Positions 40,901-54,500 of a DNA stretch of 64,000 nt are shown here, one piece after another. Position numbers and translations under genes: made by a program. The notes below the pieces were generated by a model. The model was not told the origin of the DNA and searched no databases. It saw nothing but the letters and a program-made list of their open reading frames with translations. Location: positions 24,063,277 through 24,127,276 of the forward strand of contig CM017556.1 in assembly GCA_007844125.1 (NCBI GenBank), given 5' to 3'. Position 1 is the first letter of the stretch. The number at the start of each line of letters is the position of its first letter. Source of the stretch: Sinonovacula constricta (lineage: Eukaryota > Mollusca > Bivalvia > Cardiida > Solecurtidae).

Positions 40901-43900
40901 TGGGGGGATGCATCCCCCTCCACCAACCAGGTAAAAGAGGACATTTGTGATAACACATACAAGAAAGTTTAAAAAATACTAAGCTTTTTAAAGTAAATTT
41001 TGTCTGTTGACTGCTTTGGTCGAAGACAGGGTCCCTAGCTGTGTATGTTTATCCAGTACTTACTGCGATAAAGTTGAACGGATCTTACCGGTAATTCACA
41101 CCCCCCACCCACCAAAATTTTCTGGATCGGCCCCTGCCAAGAGCATTTTAGTTTTTGGGTGACACTGTTCCCTTAGAGCAGATATAAAGCTGTGTTCACT
41201 GTGTATAGTATGCTCTGGACACCTGGCATGACACCACACCCAGTCACATTAACCTGACACCAGACTACCTTTATATTTGCATGAGCATTGGTATGGGAGC
41301 TAAATTACCATTTTCACTTACTTTGTTATGTATATTCCAAGAGTTGACTCTTGACTCAATAATTGTGCTACAATGTCCAGTCTACTGCAAACATGCAGTT
41401 CTTGCCAATGCTTAGAAGTTTATGATGACAGTGAAAAGACACTATAAGTATATCCACAGTTTGATTTATCAGTCATTCAGAAATCATATGTTAACCGTTA
41501 ACTATATGTTTTAAATAGCTTTGTTTATATTTTTTAACTCTCTGTGCAATTTAGTGATTTCAGATCATTTGTAAAACACTCATACATTATGTTCAATCGG
41601 ATTAAAATCGTGCTATCTACATGAAGAAAATAATAGTGAATAATAATTAAAACATTATCAATCAGCTTTGACTAAAATCTGCTACAGAAACATGCAGATT
41701 TGACCCTGAGCATCATAAATTAGTATTAAATAAAACAACCATAAATACCCTACACAGCAAATCTTATCTTATTTATATAAACGTGTAATGATTAATTGGG
41801 CAGAAAAAAAGCCACAAAAATCAGTTTATCTCTAAATTGAGAAGTAGAAGTACCTACCCAATTAAACATTTATTGAAAAAAGGAATACAGTCATACATTC
41901 TAAGTATTAAAATAAACACATTAAAAATTTAAATGTACCTCTATTATCTTCTTTCAATAGATCTACACATCGATTTACTACCCTTAGCTCCATCATGTTT
42001 ATTGTTCACCTCTAAACTTTAAAGCATGAAACGAAAACCAAGGAAGTTAATTATGTCCTTCTTATAATTAGGTGTTTGGTGTATTTAATGTCCCACTGAC
42101 GAGCAATAAAAGACATGTTAACAAATATTGACAAGTTATAACATTGATGTTTTATGGTGTGATGAAATGTTCCTGGTGTTTATAAACTTAAATATAAAAA
42201 TTTGAGATTGTTGATTCAGAGAATAAATCAACTGATAGAACTGGGTTATTCTTCCTGAAGTGATGTTAGAAACCGGAGTATTAGCAAGTCAAAGACTGAG
42301 TTATGGTTCTTGTCCACTGCATAAAAAAAGACAAATATACTCAGGGAGATAACTCTAAAATGAATGTAGCATTAATGTTTTATATAATGCACTGCCCTTG
42401 TTTTCACTATTGTGTACCTATAAATAACCTAAGGGAGATAACTTAAAAATAAATTTATAAAGGTAGAGTTATTGTTGTGTTATTTCCAACTGCCATGTTT
42501 AAAGCCATGACATGCAACACTTTTTAACATATGCTTCAACACAATTATGCCTAAGACTAAGAAAGCAATTTGAAGCCAAGACATGCAAGATGTTTTTGAT
42601 ATGCTTTGATCAAATTATTCCTGAAAAACTGACAGAACTAGAACTATCGCTGAATGCGATTCATACCCCCACCAATGTCCTTGACAAAGCTGGTACAAGG
42701 GTAAGATGGGTTCTGCACATTGCCCAGTTGGGGTGAACATTTGAGTCAATTTTGAAGAAAATCCTTCCAATAGTATAGAATTTATAGAGCGGACCTGACA
42801 TATTGTCTAGTATTGATTGTAAGTAAATTAAAAGACTTAAAAAGGGGCATAACTTTGTCAAAATGCAATACAGAGTTATGAAACTTGACCTGCATATCTT
42901 ACCTGTGATACATCATATATCTTTTAAGTTTCAAGCAAATACCTGTGCTAATTTCAGAAATATTCAAGTACATGTTAAAATTTAAGAACATTTTCTAAGT
43001 CAATTTTGACCTTCATGTGTGACCTTGACTTTAAGCCGGCACAAAGGTAACATGGGTTCTGCACATAACCTTGTTTAGTTGAACATTTGAGTAAAGTTTG
43101 AAGAAAATTCTTCCATTAGTATAGGATTTATAGAGCAGACACGACATATTGTCTAATACTTGATTGTGTGTAAATTTGAAGACTTAAAAGGGGCATAACT
43201 TTGTCAAAATGCAATACAGAGTTACTTGACCTGCATATCCTAATTGTGACACTTCATATATATTTTAAGTTTCAAGCAAATACTTTTTCTAGTTTCAGAA
43301 ATATTCAAATACATGTTAAAATTTAAGAATATTTTCTAAGTCAATTTTTGACCTTCATGTGTGACCTTGACCTTAAGTCGGCAAAAGAGTAACATGGGTT
43401 CTGCACATCCCCTTGTTGAGGTGAACATTTGAGCCAAGATTAAAGAAAATCTTTCAATTAGTGTAGGACTTACAGAGCGGACACGACATATTGTCTAATA
43501 CTTAATTGTATGTAAATTTGAAGACTTAAAAGGGGCATAACTTGGTCAAAATACAATACAGAGTTATGAAACTTGACCTGCATATCCTAATTGTGACACT
43601 TCATATATATTTTAAGTTTCAAGCAAATACTTTTTCTAGTTTCAGAAATATTCAAGTATATGTTCAAATTTAAGAACATTTTCTAAGTCAATTTTTGACC
43701 TTCAAGTGTGACCTTGACCTTAAGCTGGCAAAAGAGTAACATGGGTATTGCACATACCCTTGTTGAGGTGAACATTTGAGTCAAGATTAAAGAAAATCTT
43801 TCAATTAGTGAAGGACTTACAGAGCGGACACGACATAATGTCTAATATTTGACTGTTTGATATTTGACCTTCAATTGTGAACTTGACCTTGAGCTGACAC

Positions 43901-46900
43901 ATGGGCAACATGGGTTCTGCACATCCCCTTGTTGAGGTGAACATTTCAGCCAAGTTTGAAGAAAATCCTTCAATTGGTATAGGATTTATAGAGCGGACAC
44001 GATAATGGAGACGGACAGATAGACGGACGGACGGATGGACAGACAAAGCGAATCCATTATAGCCCCCCCCACACATTTTGTGGTGGGGGTATAAAAAGCA
44101 ATTTGTGAACCAGATATGCAACATTTGTTAAGATATGCTTCATCCAAATAATGCAAAATAGACGGAAGAAGTGTCAACCATGTGCCTTTGTGTGGAAACA
44201 TAAAGCGCCATTAAGTAAGAGTTACTAGATAGGTTAATTTTCCCTGAATCTGCTGTATTTGATAATGATGCATAATCAATTTTTGATATTTGATAATCAA
44301 CTTAACAGGTAACTATTCAATGCTGAAGACATGGCAAAATATAGTGCAGTTCTTGATCAGAAAAAATAGCTGATCTGGCTGTATGCTTATGTCTAAGCAT
44401 TACCAATGCATGTTTAGCAGTTAAAATGTTGTATTTAGAGTATCCTCATAAAACTTTCAATTCATGCTTGTATGACAACCAAAGCATATGTTGACAGTAA
44501 GAGATGGCTGATCTGGAGATACATTTTGCCGTATAAATCTTTTCTAATCTGGTATGATAACATTCATTATGCTAGCAAATCATTTCTATCTACATGACAG
44601 ATATAAAGCAGCTGTGCAATCTGAAAGAAAGGTGTTAATATTATATGCTGTTATTATTACATGTATAATAATTATGAAATGTTATATGAACCAAAATATA
44701 TTTTGATTAAAAAAAGAAAATGCAATAGACCACGTCCTGAGGATTCATTCAAGAATGTGATCAGCGACCATTCTGTTTACCTCTCTTGTAAACTTGTCAT
44801 TTGTAATACCAAAATTATTTATCCGATATACATTTATTCATTAAAGCTATAATTTTGATAGCAGACTCATTGTTTTAACTTACCCAATCAGGTTTCAATT
44901 GTTTGTGATTTAAAAATTAATACCAAAACTATTTCATCAAATATTTTTTAGGGCTGTGCACATGAAAAAGAGACAATTTTTTTTTTTTGATATTGCACTG
45001 ACAGTCATACTTGAAAACCTCCTCACATCAAGAAAGTTCTCGCCCAGACCTGGACTCGAACCTTAAATGTTTGGTTTGAATAGGATTGGACCCAGGACCC
45101 CATGGATGGCAGGCCAGTTTTCTGCTGACTGAATCTTCATATACAACTGTTTTATATAGTTATATCATACATTGCGACTGAAACAAAGTTTACATTCAAA
45201 TTTTTACATAACTTATTTCATGACTTTGAAAAGGTTTCAACATTGGCTTATCAGTACATTATAATTAAATTAAACGCGGACCCAATAGTTATTGTTTTGG
45301 TCAGTCATCTAAGTAATATACTGCTTGTTTTATACCAGTAACATCTTTTTTGAGAGATTGTGGCTTAAAAGCAATTTCCACAATGGATAATTAGTTGATA
45401 ACTGTACATTAGATTTTACAATCATAATTGGTTGGTGATTTTTATTATGTATGTACAGTATGTATGTATGGTTATAACAATTATTTATTTTTGTTTATAT
45501 TTTTGTAATATTTGTGTTTTTCTTACATTTCTTCAAAAACAATAAGTAGTAGCCATTACTAGGTAACTGCTTAGAACTCAAAATATTTTCTAACACAACT
45601 GTGAATTTAGTGTGAAAATATAAATCATAATTTTTCTTTCTTCTAACAAACAAGACAACAAAATAAGACATATTTCTAATCAATTTTATTAAATTTGCCA
45701 TTGTACAAACACAACACAGAAAGCTGCAGGACATGTGATGCTTGGAGCGATTGAAAGAACAAAGTTTTGGCTAGTGTGACAAAAACAATGAAATGATGAG
45801 TCGATGAAGTCGCACAGATATCAGCCTTGCTCCACAAGCTCAAACTCACAACCAGGTAGTTCAAGCTAATGTCAATGTAGCTCGAACTCCCTGTGTTTCT
45901 TAAATTCACATAAACTAAAACAAAAATCCAGGATGATGGGGTTATCAAGCTTTAAGCTTGATTCTGAGACTATTTTAACAATCAAGTTTGTAAGCTTAGC
46001 ATTCCTGTAATTCAGTGAATACCAATTAAAGAAACACTAATTAAAATTATGTTAATATATATTAAGGTTAATCCCGCTTTGTTAACTGACTATAATTTAG
46101 CTTAAAGGTAGTATCCAACAGTATTTATATCAATACATGTAAAAAAAAAATCCAAATTTTCTGGGAATCTATGTATAATTTCTGCATAAACTCATACTTT
46201 AGTCTAAGTAAAGATGATTTTAAACACTACCTGCATTGTAAGACAGTACACATTGCAAAAAAATCATTCCAATTTTAATTGTTTCCAAATCTGTAAATAA
46301 GCATGATGGTGATCTCTGCTAAAAATTTATACAAATGTTAGCACAGACTACCTGGACGATAATATTCCATAATCTCAAAAATGAGTTGACACATGGCATT
46401 CATAGTTTAAAAAATGTTATCTATGCAGTGTGGCTAAGATAGGAAATACCTGTTTGCAATGGTGAGTGGATAATTATACTTCACTGTTCATACAGATCAA
46501 AGGCATCAACGAACAGCATTTTCCAGGACCTATTCAGGTAACAATGACTTCCTTGGCTATTTAGGGAAAAAACAATTGGTCCAAATTGCTGGATACCCCC
46601 TTTACACCCTCTAAAGCCTTACTTAATCTCACTTCAATGAAGTTCAAAACTACCTGCTAAGCTCAAGCTTACCTTAGTCACATATTCCCCATTTCAAAAT
46701 GAAAGAAATGTTTAAAAAATTATCTCTCTTGTGTAAAGGTAATTTCATATAATTTAAAAGTGCTTAGCCTTTCAATAAGTTCTTATCTCAATCAATAGTA
46801 TTCCATTTTATGCACATGCTTCAGTCTTTAGTGTTTCAAAAGTTTAAAAAGTGGAAAAAATTCAATTTTCTGCAGTAACACTATACCAAATACCTATCCA

Positions 46901-48467
46901 CAAGGGAGGTAAGAATGTCACTTTTTAATAGCTAGGAGTAAAGTCCCTTTAAATACCAAAAAGATGGAGTTATACTAAATACAGTTTAGATTCTACCCTT
47001 TATTATAAGACTAAACTTTATTTTGAAAATCTAATCTCACAAAGGTGAAACTAAAACTCCTTAAATCATATCCCAAACCAACAAACAGACAGAACAATAC
47101 ATTCAAATATAGCTTAAACCCACTGCAGTTAAATCTTTAACACACTATAACCAATCTCTAAACAGTAAAGAATATACTGACTATAGTTAAGCCAAAAGCC
47201 AATTGCAGTGTAGCTCAAACCCTATATAGTCTAGCTCAAACTTAAGGAAGTTTAGCTCGAATGCACTACAGTACAGCTCAAACTCTTGGCATTGTATATA
47301 AAACCTTTGACATTATAGCTCAAAGTATTGGCACTATAGCTCAAACTCTTGACATGGTAGTTAAAACTCTTGGCATTGTAGCTTAAACTCACAGCATTGT
47401 AGTTCAAATTCATTTTGATTACAAAGACGCTCACTATTGTGTTGAACTATAAGAGATATAACTTGCAGTCATGCAACACTTTTATTAAAATGAACACAAT
47501 TAATTGGATCAGACAGTATTTCCCTACTATTTACAGCCTAATATAAAGCACTTTTATTAGACAATAAAACACTTTCCTATAGAACATGTTGGATGACACT
47601 TTTAAACAAGATTTCTTAAGACTATACAAGTAAAGCATGGCTGATTGCTGTGCATCATCACCAGAATGATTTACATTTAAAAAAAAAAATGCTACTACAT
47701 CACTATCACTAGCGTCAGCTGTTTTTACATTATATTTTAACTTATTTTTTTCATGAATAGATATGCCAATTTTAACAAATATTTATAATAAAAAAAATCT
47801 TAACCGGTAACACGACTTACCGGAATCCACCAAAAATACCGGAATCTACCGGAAACTTGAATGGTTTCATATAATTTATGAATTTGATCACTATTAATGC
47901 AGATTATGACAAATAAAACCATTTTTAAGGTGGATTCCGGTAAATAAAAATGGGTTCCGGTGGATTCCGGTATCTATGGTGGATTCCGGTAAGTCGTGTC
48001 ACCCAATCTTAACATCTCATATTAAAACTATAGCCTGTTTCCTCAATCCCAATTATATTCATAGGTTATTATTAAAATATGTTTAGCTTTATATTATTTT
48101 TATGTCAAACATAAGCTTAAAGCTATTGATGTTATATATGTTAATTATAACTGATATTAAATAAAGATTAATAAATCTTATTTTGCTGATACCATGTTCT
48201 TACTCTAGTGTTAATGTTTGCCATTCCAATGTAATAAATTTAAAAAGAATCTGTCTTTATATGATTTTAATGCAGAATAAGACAATTTTTTATCACAGAC
48301 ACAAGTCCATTGCAATAGAGGTAACTTAACTTGTCTGAGATAATTTAAACAAAAAATAATTTATTAATTATTTCATTCTACTCTTCTCTTTACAGCTTTA
48401 TATGCCTTAAGAATTTAACATAGGTAGAAATTTGAGGTTGACCATCTTTAAGTGAAACAAGGAAAAT

Positions 48468-48505
<38 letters not shown>

Positions 48506-51500
48506 TTGTAGCATTTATACTTATCCCCATTTCAAGTGGAAATGCAAATTTATGCTTAATAAAAAAAAGACAGTTGACTTATTGTTTCTTGGGAATGCTT
48601 TACTACACAAATAATTGCATCTGGAAATTTAATTAATTGGTACAGACATTTGAGTATTTTCTACATTATCTATATTTCTGTTTTTATATCAAATACATGA
48701 ACACATTTGATATAACAAAAGAACAACTAAAGTGTATAATTATATCTATGTATGTATACAATTATATATATTTACTGAATATGAATTTTCTCCACTATAA
48801 ATTATATATTATTATAAACATGACAATTGACTATTTACTGAATATGATCATAAAAAACACATAACTGCACATAACAGCCTTTTAGATTAATAAATTGCCT
48901 ATGGTCATGTTTAAAAAATGTTTATGTAATATCATTTACATAAAAAAAAATCATCAATATATTGATCTAGTTTACATCAACAATAACAACTAATCACGAA
49001 TATAATCAACAAAATAGTTCATTGCATCAATTAATAATGCACATGTTTATTACAAGACTAAAACACTTTAAAGGGAAATAGCCGTGCTTAGAAGCTGAAT
49101 AACAAAAACAATCGACACAAGTAAATTCATTTCTGCAACGGGCTTTGAGCAGGTGAAACAGTCTTCAAAATTAACATCTAAAAGTTACCTGTCATTCGGA
49201 CAAGTACATGAAACATTTCAAGATTCATGGTTCCGAAACACATTATACATGCCCTTCGATAATAATCAAATTATCAGTATATTTGTTTTCATACCTAAAG
49301 AGACAATGTTCTTCACATGAAATTCGTCTATACACAATTCTAATATTTCAAGACTATTTCTTTATATGACAATTAAAAGCAATATAGAGGCTTCTTGGTC
49401 CAATTATCATGCTTTTAACATAGCTAGATTTCAAGGTATTTATTTAAATCGGTCAAGTAATTTTATTATACAAGATCTTTCTTTTTTTTTTCAAAGAAAA
49501 GTCAATTTAATTCTCCAACTAAATTTTTCAGGGAGAAACACTATGCCGTCTTTTTTTATTCAAATCTGTTCACAGTGCATCAGTAACTGGTAACCATCAA
49601 TAACTGGGTTTACTGTACTTTTTACTAGGGTTTTCAGGGGTCATCACCCTAACAGTGTTTCCAGCAAGTAAAGGGTTATAAAACATACCCACCCTAATGG
49701 TGTTTCCAGCAAGTAAAGGGTTATAAAACATACCCACCCTAATGGTGTTTCCAGCAAGTAAAGTGTTATAAAACATACCCACCCTAATGGTGTTTCCAGC
49801 AAGTAAAGGGTTATAAAACATACCCACCCTAATGGTGTTTCCAGCAAGTAAAGGATTAACATAAAACATACCCCACCCTTATGGTGTTTCCAGCAAAGGT
49901 TATGGAAGTATATATTGTACAGCACACTTATTTAAATTTAAAGTTACAAGAAAGTGTTTTTTAACATGACGTTATAAGGTTTATCGGCACTAGGATTTTC
50001 TTGACGTTACATAAAACTGCCTCTTAAGTTTTAGAGTGATAATGCTTTTCAAGACAAGGATTTTTACCAGTAAGACAGAAAAAAATTTTATGCAAACATT
50101 AAAGCAAACAGAACGATACATTCATTTGGTCATAAGGACAATGTATCAGCATACTCATGTAATTATTGATTATTGAAAAGTAGCAACAACTTATTTATTG
50201 TTTTTTAATCATTTATTCATTAATTTAATCTTTTAAGGTCCAGCTGATGGTCCTTGAAATATTATGATTGTTTAATAAAGGAAATAGTTGAAGCAAACAA
50301 GGCATGTGGACAAGAATGAAAAAAATACATAAAGTATTGTTGTTAAAAACATTAACAATATCATTTAACATACAGAAAAACTTAACATGTGAGAACATCT
50401 TTTAAAAATGTGTTACTAAACACACACAACAAACTACAAAATCTCATTTGTCAACAAATATTTCATTTTACATGAAAAAGTAGAAACACGATAAAAATGC
50501 AAACAACAATAATTAAGTTTTATTGAAAAATGATCCAACATCACACTCTTTCATCAATTTTTTTTTTTTGCCAAAACCAACATGCATGTTTTAGTTTATT
50601 CCTAAAAGTTGATAACATCATATCATTGGGTATGACATATTAATGTGCGAAGTCAAGACCTTTTTGGCACACAACATGTAATGAGAAACTGAGGTCAACT
50701 GTCCCTTAACACTGCTGCATTGCAACAAGTTTCTTATATCTGGATTACTAAGCATTTATAATTAAGGTCTTAGGTCCTTGTATTTGGATTACTCAGCATT
50801 TATGACTTAAGTCCTAGATTCTTATATTTGGACTACTCAGCATTTATGACTTCCCAGTAAGTCGTAGGTTCTTATATCTGGATTGCTCAGCATTTAAGAC
50901 TTAAGTCCTAGGGTCTTATATCTGGATTACTCAGCATTTAAGACTTAAGTCCTAGGTTCTCATATCTGGATTACTCAGCATTTAAGACTTAAGTCCTAGG
51001 TTCTCATATCTGGGTAACTCAGCATTTAAGACTTAAGTCCTAGGTTCTCATATCTGGGTAACTCAGCATTTAAGACTTAAGTCCTAGGTTCTTATATCTG
51101 GGTAACTCAGTATTTAAGACTTAAGTCCTAGGTTCTCATATCTGGGTAACTCAGCATTTAAGACTTAAGTCCTAGGTTCTTATATCTGGGTAACTCAGCA
51201 TTTAAGACTTAAGTCCTAGGTTCTTATATCTGGGTAACTCAGCATTTAAGACTTAAGTCCTAGGTTCTTATATCTGGATTACTCAGCATTTAAGACTTAA
51301 GTCCTAGGTTCTCATATCTGAGTAACTCAGCATTTAAGACTTAAGTCCTAGGTTCTCATATCTGGGTAACTCAGCATTTAAGACTTAAGTCCTAGGTTCT
51401 TATATCTGGGTAACTCAGCATTTAAGACTTAAGTCCTAGGTTCTTATATCTGGGTAACTCAGCATTTAAGACTTAAGTCCTAGGTTCTCATATCTGGGTA

Positions 51501-54500
51501 ACTCAGCATTTAAGACTTAAGTCCTAGGTTCTTATATCTGGGTAACTTAGCATTTAAGACTTAAGTCCTAGGTTCTCATATCTGGGTTACTCAGCATTTA
51601 AGACTTAAGTCCTAGGTTCTCATATCTGGGTAACTCAGCATTTAAGACTTAAGTCCTAGGTTCTCATATCTGGTAACTCAGCATTTAAGACTTAAGTCCT
51701 AGGTTCTTATATCTGGGTAACTCAGCATTTAAGACTTAAGTCCTAGGTTCTCATATCTGGGTAACTCAGTATTAAAGACTTAAGTCCTAGGTTCTTATAT
51801 CTGGGTAACTCAGCATTTAAGACTTAAGTCCTAGGTTCTTAAATTTGGGTAACTCAGCATTTATGACTTATGTCTTTTAAGTTGTGATATTATGTCATTG
51901 GGAAAATAAGATTTACAAGTCAGCAAGGAACACATCCTTACTCTTTGATTATATAACATATCTCCATTTTGATGGATTTAGCATTCTTATTTATGAAAAA
52001 GTAAAATGATAATAGTGTTCTTATACCATTCTCAAAAAAGCGAATGCTAAAGTAAAAAAAAATATTTTTTTTTCTATTATCTGCCAAAGAAGTTTAAGTG
52101 TATGTCACTCATTGTTCTTCATTGTATTTTTAGGGTTACAAGTTCTGCCAGTGACTTAGACAGCTCCAAGGTAGAAAACTTCCTAATCAAAGGCCAAAGG
52201 CTGGTATTTACCAACCATTTCTTTCTTTTCACTATTTTCAATCCTTCAAAAGTTGATATTTTAAAGTAGTTTAGATGTAACTGTCACCCAAAATGTGCTC
52301 TGCATAAGCATCCTACAAAATTACAGACTTAGACTTTGAATAAATATAAGATATTGAAAACTGTTATTCATGACTTAAGTAATTTTAACATAAGAATATT
52401 GGCTACTGTATGTGTATATGTGTCACAAACCTGTCAATAAGGGCCCTAAATAAGTCCGTAATTATGTGCCCAATTGTCAGTATGTGCTCTAAATTCAATG
52501 TGACTGAGGCTACAAGTAAACTGTTCTAAAAAAGAGATGTATAATACAATATTATCAAAATCACTGCCAATGAATGTACCATGCATATTTTAATATCATC
52601 TGAACAAAATCATTTTGTCCGTTAAAGCTTCCTGTCAAAAACACTCAAAACCAAGGTCCATTTATATCCGATATTTGTAAAATTCTATAAATATGTATGC
52701 TCAGATCCTATTTTTGGATATTTTTTTCAGCTAATACCTTTATTAGTCTGCCAAATTCTATATATCTGGTACTTTTTTAAAACGTCAAAAAAGGAAGTAA
52801 TTCATACATACCAACAATGTATTATTAAGCTTACGAGTTAAATACCATTTTTGCCGACATGCCTAAATAATTAGAGCTGGGTTATTTAAGGAGACAATTA
52901 ATTGGATATGGAAAAAATGTCATAGCAGATTTTACTCCCTTAATATGAAGGCCTGAGAAAAAACCAAGAAGCAAAAGTTTCTAAGCTATGCACCCTGTGA
53001 CTTTGTAAATTTATAACATATCTCATCACATAAACTTATACTGGCCTTCTGTTATTTCTGAGCAAAGTTTGTTTAAATACCATGTCTGTTATTTACATAA
53101 AAATGTGCAGTCACAATTTTAAGACAACAAAAACTCTGACTTTACTTAACTTTCTGACAATGTCAATAACACCCTTAAATTTTACTCATTAACATTACTA
53201 TATTTTATGAATTTAAAAAAAAATGCAGGAAAATATTTTTTAAGGCAGGATTTTCATTAGTAAAAATTGCTGCTTTCATTTTTTAAAAGCAGCCAATGAT
53301 AATAGATTTCCTGAAACTCACTTAAGTTGTAATACCCTACAAGCATCTTGCTAGCCTATTAAATGATAATTTCAATCTGCCACTGAATATTAATGAAAAC
53401 CCTGCTAAGTATAAATACATTAACAGACTTGCTGATTTACCAATACTTAGAAATAAAAACTAGTGAGCTTGCAAAGATATAATAATATAAATACAACCCT
53501 TATCTGATGACAAATACCCCCACCCCCCCCCCACATCCACCCACCCTAATGCACTGCCCCTGTTACTTCAATATATTGATACAACAAGGGCCGTATTTCA
53601 TAAAAAATCAAGATGGTCATAATGTGCTAACAATATGTGCAACAAGGCTTGGTACTGACCAGTTCTGTAAAGTTTCATCAAAGTCTGACCAAGAGTAGCC
53701 GAGAAATAGAGTGGACAGAACCCTACTAACACACAGACCAACCAACCTGTCGGGACTCCAATATAGTCCCCATATACTTGGTATCTGGAGGTAAAATATG
53801 GAAGCCACTACTAACGATAAAGTGTCCAGGATACATGAATATGATACATGGCATCTTAAATTCACCATGTGGTAAATATTCCTATTAGTATGTTAATGGT
53901 ACAAGTTAGATGTATTCAATTAACACTTTTAGCATTTTTTTTAAAACAACCCAATTTATTAGTTTTAAAATCAGAATTTCTCCAAACAATGCTATTAATT
54001 CACATGTTTATGAAAGGATCAATTAACTGTTTAAGTCAGGCTTATGTAGAAAAGAAAGAGTTATGAATGAAACCGGCTGTAGTTAACCTTCTAAGCTTGA
54101 AACAGTTTATTATTAAATAAAAATGCTTTAAAGATGAACAGATGAATGTGAGCAAATGCAACTAAGCAACTTTTATATATGACAGATACAGTACATATTA
54201 ATAAAGGGAAAATCCATGACTGATACACTGATGATAAATGGGCCTACTTAGTTGATTTACTGAATAAATAAGATCATAAAAAATAATGTAAATTATTTAC
54301 CTACAAGACATATATACCTGATACTTTTATCAGCAATACTGATCTGCTAGCTGTTTCAACGAGCAAAGGTAAGGTTTAATGTTTCTGGTGAGCCGAGTTT
54401 GTATTACCACTGTAATAATCTTAATTAAATTCTCCTAAGACACATGGCTTACCATTTAGGTCAACTTTCAGATTCTTTAATTTCCATTTAATGCATTCTG

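Noticed and set aside
42512..42736. Plus-strand ORF of 74 codons
   Set aside because: It runs into the 355-bp repeat and has no recognisable motif or splice context.
49597..49925. Two overlapping minus-strand ORFs of about 90 codons with repeated [14 protein letters not shown] and [12 protein letters not shown]
   Set aside because: Shadows of the 45-bp minisatellite.
5268..51880. CRISPR-like arrays among the regular repeats
   Set aside because: The units are contiguous without unique spacers, and the genome is eukaryotic.
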